A stretch of DNA of 64,000 nucleotides from an uncultured Paracoccaceae bacterium (GTDB taxonomy: Bacteria > Pseudomonadota > Alphaproteobacteria > Rhodobacterales > Rhodobacteraceae). The stretch spans positions 39,372 through 103,371 of the forward strand of contig CAKZOU010000065.1 of assembly GCA_937138255.1 (NCBI GenBank), in the 5' to 3' direction. Of the stretch, positions 56,046-64,000 are shown piece after piece; the stretch's first letter is position 1; the number at the start of each line of letters is the position of its first letter. Below the pieces are notes generated by a model. It made no database searches, was not told where the DNA came from, and saw only the letters and a list, made by a program, of their open reading frames with translations. Position numbers and translations under genes: made by a program.

Positions 56046-57467
56046 TTAGGTGTGGTCCCCTACATTCGGTTCTGTGTCAGAACTCTTTGATTTCAAGAAT
56101 AGAACAGAAAGCTTTGCGACTGCCAAAAGCAGGATGCTGAGCTTGATGCGGTCCAATTGAAAGACTTTGTCCTCCGTTGGCGCCCGAAATGTCGAGTCCA
56201 CGTACATTGCAGTGCAAATCGCGAGGACCCAGATTGTTTCTTTTGCGTGGATCTTGATCGAACTCAACGAAGCTCGTCTCGCCAGTGCGATATTTGCCAC
56301 AAGAACACCAATCATCTCCGCGATAATGACCACAAGAACCACCCAGGAAAGCTCTTGGTTAAAATGGAGTAGAATTGCCGAGATCGGCAAAGATAGTACG
56401 CGCGGTAGATTTGTCAGAACCAAGTTCCCTGTCTGACCAAGAGCAATTGCTGCTGTATTTGGCGCAACCTTCAATGTTTTAATCGCACTTGCTATCCCTA
56501 GCGGCGCGAGAATTGCGAGCCCCGCCGAGTAGTGCTCTCCGAACAGAGTGAGATATAACCAGGCGCCTACTAGATAGCTGCCTCCGGCAATTACCAGAGT
56601 GGCGACATAATTCCATCGCAGCAACGATGCATATGCGTAGTTGAATCCTGTAGGATTGCTTTTTAGGTCAGCTAGGCGAGGAAGTGACAAGGTGCGAAGC
56701 GTCGTGTCGGCCAGAAACGAGGCATTGAGGGTCATTAGGAGCGCGTTGTAATAGACAGCAAGTGTGCCCATGCCGACAAGACCACCTACGAGCAGAGACT
56801 CTCCATTGTGAACAGCAAAGATTAGAAGTGAATTGACCCAAAGAGGCGCCCCAAACTGAGCTGCCCTAGACCACACCCACCTGTCGAAAGTTACTTCGAA
56901 TCGTCTTTCTGAGACGACATGGCTGGAGACCACAAATACGAGGTGTTGGCCTAAGACAGCAAAGAGCATCGCTCGAAAATCTCGCACAGTAAAGGCAATT
57001 ACTGCGCCAACGGTCAAACCGATAAGAGGACCAAGTGTCGTTGACACGGCTCCGGGCAAGAACCGCCGCCTTCGCTCGAATCGATAGATATCAAGATGCA
57101 GGAAAGCTCTCGAGAGCGGCACAAGACACAACATCTGATAGGCCCATAGGTAGTCCTGATTGTTCAAATAGGCGGCATAGGGAATAGAAAGACAGAGTCC
57201 AGCTATCGTTCCGGCAATTCCCCGCAGAATTTGGACCCCTTGAAGATTGGCCTGCAATTGTGGATCTTCATTGTCGTCATTCTGTACGATGTACCTGTCT
57301 AAACCAACATTTGTCCCCGCCTCGATCGCGGCAAGCGCGAGAGCAAAACTTGCCCCGATGCCGAAATTGTCTGAATCGATCATTCGTGCGATCAGAATGT
57401 TTCGCAAGAATGAAAGGACGAGCGCAAAACTATTGCTTGCGAAAATGAGACTCGCTGATCGATACAT
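56046..57467 (-). CDS. Second polysaccharide flippase, Wzx/MOP type
   Basis: A 473-residue polytopic protein with about twelve to fourteen hydrophobic segments. SLIFASNSFALVLSFLRNIL and IARMIDSDNFGIGASFALAL form the typical first helix pair, and DRYIVQNDD follows. It is only distantly similar to the flippase at 4.4-5.8 kb, implying transport of a different lipid-linked unit. It is last in the minus-strand EPS operon headed by the Wza-like gene; it is preceded by a 150-base gap from the GNAT gene, and the region is AT-rich. Confidence 0.85.
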   Translation of the reverse strand: MYRSASLIFASNSFALVLSFLRNILIARMIDSDNFGIGASFALALAAIEAGTNVGLDRYIVQNDDNEDPQLQANLQGVQILRGIAGTIAGLCLSIPYAAYLNNQDYLWAYQMLCLVPLSRAFLHLDIYRFERRRRFLPGAVSTTLGPLIGLTVGAVIAFTVRDFRAMLFAVLGQHLVFVVSSHVVSERRFEVTFDRWVWSRAAQFGAPLWVNSLLIFAVHNGESLLVGGLVGMGTLAVYYNALLMTLNASFLADTTLRTLSLPRLADLKSNPTGFNYAYASLLRWNYVATLVIAGGSYLVGAWLYLTLFGEHYSAGLAILAPLGIASAIKTLKVAPNTAAIALGQTGNLVLTNLPRVLSLPISAILLHFNQELSWVVLVVIIAEMIGVLVANIALARRASLSSIKIHAKETIWVLAICTAMYVDSTFRAPTEDKVFQLDRIKLSILLLAVAKLSVLFLKSKSSDTEPNVGDHT

Positions 57468-57617
57468 TCTCTCTCCTATCGCAGCGGTTCCTATCCTATT
57501 CCATTGATAATCGATAGGCGCTCACACTTATAAAACGTTGAATTTCATTCTGCGGGACACACTTTTGCTTCCCCGTTATTGATAGAGCTATCCACCCTAT
57601 CGAACCGTCAACCCGAG

Positions 57618-58787
57618 TCATTGGCTCTGAGAATTTCGCCACCTATCAAATCCTCGCAACATGCGACGAACCCTGGTCTTGAGTCCCGTTTCTTCAAGAA
57701 ACTTACGGGTGGTAGAATCCATGATCATTACCATTTTTAGACATTGAAGCGATATCGTTGGCGATATCCGTCGAGCACAGCGTATTCTTGTTCGCTCTAT
57801 CCAGTGAGTGGTCGAAAATCCTTTTTTGTAGTCCGCATCTCCAAATCCAAAATCAAAGTACTCAATTGATTGGTCCTTCGAAAGCTGTTCAAGAATGTGT
57901 ATCAGCAAAATGCTTCCAAGGCCGAACCTTGAGTAATTCGGATCGTATGCCGGCGTGAAGTAATTAAACGTTCCGGCATAATTGAGTCCCATTGCGAAGG
58001 CTCGAAGGCCATCGTCTCCATTCAAAAGCCAGACTCGTATCCACCTATTCTTCAGTCCAATATCAATAAGGCCTCTCGACTCTGCGTTCAATCGAAATCC
58101 GGCGCCAATTGCTCTTTGATATGTCATCTCGGCAAGCGCGTCCATTTCAGGGAGATATTGATCCAATTGCTCCGCTGTTCCCGCCTCTACTATCTCCATA
58201 TTCGCTATCTCTCTCTCCGCTTTGCGACGATAGTAGCTGCTCTTCTTCCTATGACTCCCTGATCTTCTGCCCAGAACGTTCTCAGGCGTATCTGGGATCT
58301 TAAACAAATGATGAACTGAGGGACCAAGGTTCGCGATTCTGAGCGAAGCATCACTCATCTCGTTCAATGCCTTCGCCGAGATGCTTTCTTCCCTCAACTG
58401 GGTGAATACCGCAAAGTCGGCAACACCAATTTCAAGGTCTTCATCAATCTTGCGCAAGATGGCCAGGATACTTTGGTCGTCCTGAGTCCCGATAAGTCCA
58501 CGATAGGCGATATTAATTAGACGAGCCTTTTTTCGGAAAATTGCATAATTGCCGATTTTGCTTTCTATGCAGTCATCTTCCAGCCGCGCTATCAACATGG
58601 TTTCGATTGATTGACCACGTCTTACTACTACAATGTAAGGAGAAATTACCGAATCTCTGAAAGTTAATAGATTCTTGATGTAGTCTGGGTGTGTTTCAGG
58701 GTTCGACGCGGCCTCTTTCCACCACGGTTCCAAGCTTCCGAGCTGGCTTTGATCTGTCACGACTTCTACGTTCAGATTCGACTCCAT
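57618..58787 (-). CDS. GNAT/FemAB-like acyltransferase of the EPS operon
   Basis: A 389-residue soluble protein of the BioF2-like GNAT type (Acetyltransf_6) often found in PEP-CTERM/EPS loci. Residues from about 150 include RRSGSHRKKSSYYRRKAERE and the acyl-CoA/peptide-type core: YLPEMDALAEMTYQRAIGAG, VWLLNGDDGLRAFAMGLNY, YFTPAYDPNYSRFGLGSILL and IEYFDFGFGDADYKKGF. The phrase DFGFGDADYKKGF is characteristic of the family. It may acylate a sugar or lipid-linked intermediate; the acceptor is unknown. It starts one base after the Wzy-like stop. Confidence 0.8.
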   Translation of the reverse strand: MESNLNVEVVTDQSQLGSLEPWWKEAASNPETHPDYIKNLLTFRDSVISPYIVVVRRGQSIETMLIARLEDDCIESKIGNYAIFRKKARLINIAYRGLIGTQDDQSILAILRKIDEDLEIGVADFAVFTQLREESISAKALNEMSDASLRIANLGPSVHHLFKIPDTPENVLGRRSGSHRKKSSYYRRKAEREIANMEIVEAGTAEQLDQYLPEMDALAEMTYQRAIGAGFRLNAESRGLIDIGLKNRWIRVWLLNGDDGLRAFAMGLNYAGTFNYFTPAYDPNYSRFGLGSILLIHILEQLSKDQSIEYFDFGFGDADYKKGFSTTHWIERTRIRCARRISPTISLQCLKMVMIMDSTTRKFLEETGLKTRVRRMLRGFDRWRNSQSQ

Positions 58788-58788
58788 T

Positions 58789-60186
58789 TCAATGTCTAAT
58801 CCTTCGTATATCGCCTCTTACTGTTCTCGTTCCGATCACTTCGTGCGATTGCCGAACCTCTTTTTCTATCGGTTTCCAGTTGCGTGCATATTTTGGGGTA
58901 GCATCTGACAAGAGCTCATTTGGATTTTCCTCTGGAGCGGCATTTTCCGCATTCGCCATCCATATTCCAGCTCCCATGACAAAGTACACCAGCACAAACG
59001 GAGCGTTCCAGAAATGGACCATCCAACCGTCGACAAAAACCCCCGCCATAGTTATCAGCCAACCATACTTGTATGACCGCGTGATTAAAGAACATTGCTT
59101 TCTTTTGGCCACAATCCAGGTTGTCGTCAGAAAACAGGAGAGTTGCAGGGCACCAGCCGGTAGCCCGTTGGTCAGTGCGTAGAAGATCCAATACATATCG
59201 ACACTCGGAGTCATATAGTACGCCCGCACCCAATCCCGAAACCCTAGTCCAAGAGCAGGGTTCGCCAGAATATTCTGCCAACCATAATGCCAAATATCTA
59301 TTCTCGCGTATGCTGTTTCTGGATCGAAGGCCAAATATGAGAATATAACCTCAATTGGTGTCCGATTAGACAAGAGGTCGATTATGATATAGGAAAATAC
59401 AATCATTATTACGAGAACATTCCAGCTTGTGCGGCTAGACCTGAATAGAATTGCCCATGAAATTAGACCAACTTGAACCAAGGTTCCGCCGACCGGTCCA
59501 GACGACATCGCCAGTAGAGACGTGATTGCGATTGCACTGGTTCCCAGAAACTTCGCCAACCGACCAAGACCATGCAAAACTGTCCCATAGGTGACCCCAA
59601 TAAAGAGCCCGACAACTACCCCGAAGTGAATTGGGTGTTCAAATGGTCCCTGTACCCGATCTAACCCGAGCCGCTTCTCCTTGAGTACATCTGGATACGT
59701 CGTTCCTGCATTCTGCCAAAGCTCCATAACCAAATTGTCGCCAGTCAAGGTCTCATAGATCGCAAACGGAAGATGCGCTATTATGAGGATGAAGAAAACT
59801 CTTGTTACCAGTTTAAAGCGAGCTGCGTTTGTCACGAAAGCTCGACCGACACCGTAGGAACCAACTACCTCTAGGATCAGAATTCCTAGTGTTTCCCACG
59901 TCTCCTCAAAACCGTGCAAGGTCGTATAGGAAATGGATACCCACGCACAGAAGAGGATCACTTGAAGGTCGACATATCGCCCCTTTTTGACTTCCCGGCG
60001 AAACAATGCAGCGACGCTTGGTAGGAACGAGAGAAGCAGAACAATTCGATAAGTTGAAAGCCGCAAAGGGCCAAGGTCGAAGTTGAGAGGGACAAAAATA
60101 GATATACAGAATGCGACCAAAATTGCTGCCGACCAGACCGATTTCCGGTCGCGTTGCCGCGCGCCGATTCTCATATCATTTGGCAT
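58789..60186 (-). CDS. Second Wzy-type polysaccharide polymerase / O-antigen ligase family protein
   Basis: A 465-residue polytopic protein with about ten to twelve hydrophobic segments. LDRVQGPFEHPIHFGVVVGL, SSGPVGGTLVQVGL, ARIDIWHYGWQNILANPALGLGF (in pieces the R-x-x-x-W and NPxxGxG motifs) and a C-terminal cytosolic tail identify the Wzy/ligase superfamily. The periplasmic loop around YMTPSVDMYWIFYAL replaces the HN/HS motif of the other copy. With the flippase at 56 kb it makes a second Wzx/Wzy pair. The operon link with XrtD is interrupted by 165 bases. Confidence 0.82.
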   Translation of the reverse strand: MPNDMRIGARQRDRKSVWSAAILVAFCISIFVPLNFDLGPLRLSTYRIVLLLSFLPSVAALFRREVKKGRYVDLQVILFCAWVSISYTTLHGFEETWETLGILILEVVGSYGVGRAFVTNAARFKLVTRVFFILIIAHLPFAIYETLTGDNLVMELWQNAGTTYPDVLKEKRLGLDRVQGPFEHPIHFGVVVGLFIGVTYGTVLHGLGRLAKFLGTSAIAITSLLAMSSGPVGGTLVQVGLISWAILFRSSRTSWNVLVIMIVFSYIIIDLLSNRTPIEVIFSYLAFDPETAYARIDIWHYGWQNILANPALGLGFRDWVRAYYMTPSVDMYWIFYALTNGLPAGALQLSCFLTTTWIVAKRKQCSLITRSYKYGWLITMAGVFVDGWMVHFWNAPFVLVYFVMGAGIWMANAENAAPEENPNELLSDATPKYARNWKPIEKEVRQSHEVIGTRTVRGDIRRIRH

Positions 60187-60351
60187 TCGAGATCCCGAAA
60201 GGTTTGCGTTTCAATGCATTTCTCTTTTCTCTCTAGGGCCAATTTTCGTTCTAAACGGTGAAATACATAGTGCTGAGTCTTGCTGATGCCACCCCTGAGT
60301 ACCGCTCCACCAAGCCTCTTTGGGCAGCCTCATCAATTCTATCTATTCAAG

Positions 60352-61947
60352 CTATTCCGGCAGGCTTTTTCTAATCTGAGGGAGAAGATCCAACATGAAA
60401 GTTTCCAATCGGCTCTCGACGTTGTGGCCTTCTGCGCGCGTATTCACCGGTGTCACGAACCTGACAATTGCTCCATCTGTTCTGCTCATTGTCAAGCCAT
60501 CCCAAACTACCGATATCTTCGCTTCCACATCGTTGATGATCCGCTTGCCGCGCTGCTCGAACCAATAGTAGACGAGCTGGCGTTCCCCGCCCTTCTCGAT
60601 GATCGCTCTGTTCACTTCGAAGATGCCATAGCCGGCTTCGGTCATGTCCACCGTTTTGGGGCCAAACTCGACGATTTCCCAGCCACCACCAGGCAAGCAG
60701 ACCTGCGGTGAGTGGATGCCTTCGCCCTCGTTCTGCGTCTTGTAGTAGGCGGAAAAGAGGCCCACTGGGGCTTCCTCGTTGGGTGACGTAAAGGTCATCA
60801 AGAGATAGTCGTCGGCGCCAAGCACCTCTTCCACATCCGATTCCAACGTCGAGAAAACGCCACTCCAGTCGCCGATCCTTTGCGGAAAGTAGGCAAAGGG
60901 CACGCGGTCGACCTCTTTCGGCGTGATGCCGCCATAGCTGGTCCACGCCAATGAGGTGGCCAACGTGATGCCGAAGCCAACGGCAAGCGCGATAGATGGA
61001 TCAATACCACGGACGCGCGCAAAGACAGCACCAAGACCGCTGGTATCGAGGTCGATCGCTTCGGTAAAGGGTAGCGGGTTTGGCGTCAGACGCTGCAACC
61101 CAACCGCCATGGCAAAGAGGACCAGAATGGAAATGCCGAAGATGACCCAGCCCTGGAACAGGTGCAGGAAGCCTTCGGCCATTTCGATACCGTAGGAATT
61201 TACCAGAACTCCGATGATCCCGATCCGGAAGGAATTCATAAGTACTGCTACCGGTACGGCGGCCAGAAGGAGCGCAGCTTTGTGCCAAAACGGGCCGCGA
61301 TAGAGGATGGCAAAGAGATATGAGAAGCTGAGGATCGGGAAGAGATAGCGCAGACCCGAACAGGCTTCGGCCACCTGCAGCTTATAGACCCCGAGGTCGA
61401 TCACGTTGCCTTCTAGGAAGACTGGGATGTTCGCCAGTTCGACAATCCAGACGCCGATCTCGGAGGAAATCCTCTGAAGAAAGAGACTCAGCTGCCAATA
61501 GAAGATCTGTGGCAACGGAAGCATGAGGATCAGGTGAAACACCGGAAGCTGGTGGTGTATCCCCTGCGAGAAACCAAATACGATCAAGACCACGCCACTG
61601 GCCCAGAGGATCATGGCATAGGTCACAATATCCGGAACCCGCGCCAGATTGCCCAGAAGCGCAACGGAGAGCGCGAAGAGCATCATCACAACGCCGGGCC
61701 ACCGCTCGGTCGGCCGCACTGGGCGGTGATGGCTGCGGCGCATCTCACGTAGGAACAAATAGAGTGAGATAATCGGGATCAGGGGGCCGTGGCTGTATTC
61801 CGGTGTGATCCATGCTTCGCCCAATGAGGCAAAGCCGATCCAAAAAAGCGGAACGGACGCAGCGACAAGCAGAACGAAAAGGCCAAGGCCGGCGGGATTG
61901 AGCGTGGCCGGGCCTTGAGTATTCGTCGTTGTTGTCGTCACGGTCAT
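60352..61947 (-). CDS. xrtD: VPLPA-CTERM-specific exosortase XrtD (exosortase-EpsI fusion)
   Basis: A 531-residue protein. Residues about 15-300 form the exosortase, with about eight membrane helices and the catalytic triad Cys196 ([11 protein letters not shown]), Arg241 ([11 protein letters not shown]) and His262 (GFLHLFQGW). From about 330 an EpsI domain follows: [40 protein letters not shown] and [14 protein letters not shown]. Fusion of the two is the XrtD type. It cleaves VPLPA-tailed proteins (one is at 44.96-45.6 kb) and couples sorting to EPS export. ATG at 61947 was preferred over an upstream GTG. Confidence 0.92.
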   Translation of the reverse strand: MTVTTTTTNTQGPATLNPAGLGLFVLLVAASVPLFWIGFASLGEAWITPEYSHGPLIPIISLYLFLREMRRSHHRPVRPTERWPGVVMMLFALSVALLGNLARVPDIVTYAMILWASGVVLIVFGFSQGIHHQLPVFHLILMLPLPQIFYWQLSLFLQRISSEIGVWIVELANIPVFLEGNVIDLGVYKLQVAEACSGLRYLFPILSFSYLFAILYRGPFWHKAALLLAAVPVAVLMNSFRIGIIGVLVNSYGIEMAEGFLHLFQGWVIFGISILVLFAMAVGLQRLTPNPLPFTEAIDLDTSGLGAVFARVRGIDPSIALAVGFGITLATSLAWTSYGGITPKEVDRVPFAYFPQRIGDWSGVFSTLESDVEEVLGADDYLLMTFTSPNEEAPVGLFSAYYKTQNEGEGIHSPQVCLPGGGWEIVEFGPKTVDMTEAGYGIFEVNRAIIEKGGERQLVYYWFEQRGKRIINDVEAKISVVWDGLTMSRTDGAIVRFVTPVNTRAEGHNVESRLETFMLDLLPQIRKSLPE

Positions 61948-62025
61948 ACCCTGTCTTTCTTGGCCCACCAGAAAACCATACTGCGTGGCATAATCTCGGG
62001 CCGGATCACGCCTCGCGCCGCATTG

Positions 62026-63324
62026 TTACCGGGGACGGAAGGAATAGCTGCGCCCGATCCCAACGAAGACGCCGTTGCTGAACGCCGGATCGGCATCCGC
62101 GGCATCCAAGAAATCAAGGCTGTAGCCGGCGCTGACATAGATCTCGTCGGTGATGTCGCGCGAATAGCTGGCAGAAAGCTTGGCCCGTTGGTCGCCGGTT
62201 CCGCCGCCAAAAGGCAGGTTATCCGAATAGTTGAACGATACCGAGACTTGGCTGTTGGAATTGACCGCGTATCGGTAGCTGGCGCGCATTGAGTTGCTGA
62301 CGCCGCTGGCGCTCGCATCGCGCGACAGTGAGGCACCGATCACGCCGTCTTTCATGTCCTGCCGGTAGCCAAGACCGAGTGTCGCAGCCGCGCCGCCTGG
62401 TGTTGCAGCAAGGCCAGCATCGAACGAAAGGATTCCGGTCGACCAATCAAGAGAACGACTGGCGCTGGCCTTTGTCGTCCCCGCAAGATCGCTTCTCAGG
62501 GTTAGTCCGATCAATCCGCTGTTGAAATCCTGACCAACACCGAACCTCAGGCTTTGGCTCTGCTCCGGGGTGCCGCCTGTATTCGTTTGCGTCACAACAT
62601 AAGTGGCGCTGCCGCTGAGGGTCGGCGTAATCTCAAACCGCGCTGTACCGGTCACCCGATCGGTCGATCCATCAACAAGGCCCGGATTCGCGTCGGTATA
62701 GGCAATCTGGCTGTGGGAGTAGCCAATGCTGCCGCCGAAGGCCGCATCGACGCCAAACTCATAGCTCGCACCAAACGACAGGGTCTCGCGCGTCCCGCCG
62801 CTCACGAGATAGGAGGTTTCGTCGCCACTACCGAGTGAGGCGATCCAATCTGAGTAGCTGCCAGAACCGTTCGCAAGAAAATCGTCAAAGGAGTAGCTGA
62901 CGGTCTCAGTCCAATCGACGAAGGACAGGTCTTCAAGAAGGTAGGATGCATTGGCGCGCAGGGCGCTGCTCGAGGCCTCACGGGCATAGGAAAGCCGCAC
63001 CGAGGGATCGTGGATCGCAAGAAGCGTTGTGCCACCGGGATACTGCGCGGCACGGGCGATACCGCTGGCCGAGAAGTTGAGGCTTTGCGTGGATTTGCGA
63101 GAGGTCAGCGAGAAGGCAAAGGCATTGTCGAGCGAGGTGGTCACACCTAGGGGAGGTGTTTCCTTCTGCAGGTTGTCATCGACCGCAAGCCGGGAAGAGA
63201 GATCAAGGTTGGCCCAAAGGCCACCCTCTTGCGCATCTGCAAATGGCGCGATCACCAAGACAAACCCGGACGCTCCAGCCAGAAGCCAAGCCTTCGGTCG
63301 TCTTTCTGTATCGCGTCGCACCAT
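62026..63324 (-). CDS. EPS-system outer-membrane beta-barrel protein
   Basis: A 432-residue exported protein (signal peptide ending in ...VIAPFADAQE). The mature part consists of alternating aromatic/hydrophobic strands throughout, such as NLDLSSRLAVDDNLQ, YSFDDFLANGSG, YLVSGGTRETLSFGASYEFG, SYRYAVNSNSQVSVSFNYSDN and IYVSAGYSLDFLD, ending in Phe-Arg-Pro-Arg. It belongs to the outer-membrane barrel proteins of PEP-CTERM-type EPS loci, a likely outer-membrane conduit. It lies 6 bases after the Wza-like gene. Confidence 0.8.
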   Translation of the reverse strand: MVRRDTERRPKAWLLAGASGFVLVIAPFADAQEGGLWANLDLSSRLAVDDNLQKETPPLGVTTSLDNAFAFSLTSRKSTQSLNFSASGIARAAQYPGGTTLLAIHDPSVRLSYAREASSSALRANASYLLEDLSFVDWTETVSYSFDDFLANGSGSYSDWIASLGSGDETSYLVSGGTRETLSFGASYEFGVDAAFGGSIGYSHSQIAYTDANPGLVDGSTDRVTGTARFEITPTLSGSATYVVTQTNTGGTPEQSQSLRFGVGQDFNSGLIGLTLRSDLAGTTKASASRSLDWSTGILSFDAGLAATPGGAAATLGLGYRQDMKDGVIGASLSRDASASGVSNSMRASYRYAVNSNSQVSVSFNYSDNLPFGGGTGDQRAKLSASYSRDITDEIYVSAGYSLDFLDAADADPAFSNGVFVGIGRSYSFRPR

Positions 63325-63330
63325 CAGGTC

Positions 63331-63939
63331 CTATTCTAAGAGGCCGCGCTCGGGCACGATGATCACATCGCCGGCAACAAGGGTCGTGCTGCTGGCAATG
63401 CGCCCGCCGGTCTTTCCGGTATAGTCGAAGAGATAGACAGTTGTTTCCCCGGTCTTGGTATCGGTGCGGTGAAGCTCGATGCGCTTCTCGGCGGCAAATT
63501 TGCCAAGCCCGCCCGACTGGGCAAGGAACTGAAGGATCGTCGTGCCAGACGTGATCTCTTTCTTACCCGGCACATTGATCTCGCCCATGACGTAGACGCT
63601 GATTGTCCGCTCAACGGCAGCTGGCGCCGATTGCGCCAACGCACGCACCGAGACGTAGACGCTCGGGGGCACTGCAAAGTTTGCGGACAGGCCACCTACC
63701 AGCGCGGCACGCACCTGCTCGACGGTCATGCCGCCAGCCTGCATCGTCCCGACCAAGGGAAAGCTGAAAGATCCGTCAGGAAGCACGAGAACTTGACGGT
63801 TGAGGCTCGCGTCTTCCAAGACCTCAATTTCGAGAACATCGCCTGACTTGATACTATAGCCGTCCTGCGCCGTGGCCGGCGCGCCGAGGCTGAAAAGGGC
63901 CAAAATGGTTGCCATTACGGCAAGAAGTCGTGTGCGCAT
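63331..63939 (-). CDS. Polysaccharide export protein (Wza-like, Poly_export/SLBB)
   Basis: A 202-residue exported protein. Signal peptide LLAVMATILALFSLGAPATA; then the poly-export domain (YSIKSGDVLEIEVLED, LPDGSFSFPLVGTMQAGGMT) and one SLBB domain (VYVMGEINVPGKKEITSGTTILQFLAQSGGL in pieces), ending in GDVIIVPERG. It lacks a lipobox cysteine and the membrane-spanning C-terminal helix of full Wza, so it is the short EpsA-like form. ATG at 63939 has AGGTGA in front. It heads the minus-strand EPS operon. Confidence 0.9.
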   Translation of the reverse strand: MRTRLLAVMATILALFSLGAPATAQDGYSIKSGDVLEIEVLEDASLNRQVLVLPDGSFSFPLVGTMQAGGMTVEQVRAALVGGLSANFAVPPSVYVSVRALAQSAPAAVERTISVYVMGEINVPGKKEITSGTTILQFLAQSGGLGKFAAEKRIELHRTDTKTGETTVYLFDYTGKTGGRIASSTTLVAGDVIIVPERGLLE

Positions 63940-63962
63940 GGTGTTCACCTCGCTCCAATCCC

Positions 63963-63978
63963 AAGGCAAATATGCCTT
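63963..63978. promoter_or_regulatory. Palindrome upstream of the EPS operon
   Basis: AAGGCA-AATA-TGCCTT, perfect 6-base arms, 24 bases before the Wza-like start. Its position suits an operator for the EPS operon. No regulator can be named. Confidence 0.35.
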
Positions 63979-64000
63979 CTTAAAGCCTGTGGATAAATCC

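Overview
The window looks like chromosomal DNA of a Rhodobacteraceae-type alphaproteobacterium. The evidence is: GC-rich coding with very tight operons and many 4-base ATGA or GTGA overlaps; the HutF/HutG route of histidine degradation; a TRAP transporter with a Tat-exported binding protein; homologues of the gene transfer agent (GTA) head-spike proteins known from Rhodobacter; and an XrtD/VPLPA-CTERM exosortase system. No rRNA, tRNA or CRISPR array was seen.

Layout. (1) 1-7.7 kb: a polysaccharide locus (WecG-type glycosyltransferase, pyruvyltransferase family protein, Wzx, Wzy/ligase, beta-propeller, partial GT4 glycosyltransferase) with two GTA head-spike-like genes at its 3' end. (2) 7.8-19.2 kb: amino-acid catabolism: M20 dipeptidase, 5-oxoprolinase pxpBCA, and a complete hut regulon (hutC, hutF, hutIHGU) with a promoter/operator that can be read directly. 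(3) 19.2-22.5 kb: gmd, an Fcl/ColC-type epimerase-reductase and a ColD-like PLP dehydratase, together a likely GDP-colitose (3,6-dideoxyhexose) pathway. (4) 22.5-28.2 kb: a six-gene TRAP transporter/amidase/2-hydroxyacid dehydrogenase operon whose binding-protein gene carries one in-frame TGA. (5) 28.8-33.2 kb: a signalling island with a response regulator carrying a degenerate GGDEF-like domain, a LuxI-type acyl-homoserine-lactone synthase, an SSB-like OB-fold protein and a membrane histidine kinase, with related palindromes and repeats in the central intergenic region. (6) 33.2-42.2 kb: a nucleotide-sugar dehydrogenase/PssE/PssD/deacetylase operon facing an FrhB-like protein gene and an rml (dTDP-rhamnose) operon with an acyltransferase gene inside it. 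(7) 42.2-44.3 kb: a divergent pair, a TbpB-like lipoprotein and a Slam-like outer-membrane protein. (8) 45-53.4 kb: a VPLPA-CTERM protein, then a type I secretion system (ABC, adaptor, outer-membrane lipoprotein) followed by a 920-residue beta-helix/LamG protein that is its likely cargo. (9) 53.5-60.2 kb: an AT-richer stretch with a second pyruvyltransferase family protein, a heavily decayed IS3-family element, a second Wzx, a GNAT/FemAB-like acyltransferase and a second Wzy. (10) 60.3-64 kb: the XrtD exosortase-EpsI fusion, an outer-membrane barrel protein and a Wza-like export protein, at the head of the same minus-strand EPS operon.

Taken together the window is largely a cell-surface island. 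At least two Wzx/Wzy glycan systems, three activated-sugar routes (GDP-3,6-dideoxyhexose, dTDP-rhamnose, a UDP-uronic acid) and three protein surface-display or secretion routes (Slam, T1SS, exosortase) sit beside a quorum-sensing synthase and genes for GTA spikes. In Rhodobacter capsulatus the GTA spikes bind a quorum-controlled capsule, so their co-location with glycan genes here is probably functional.
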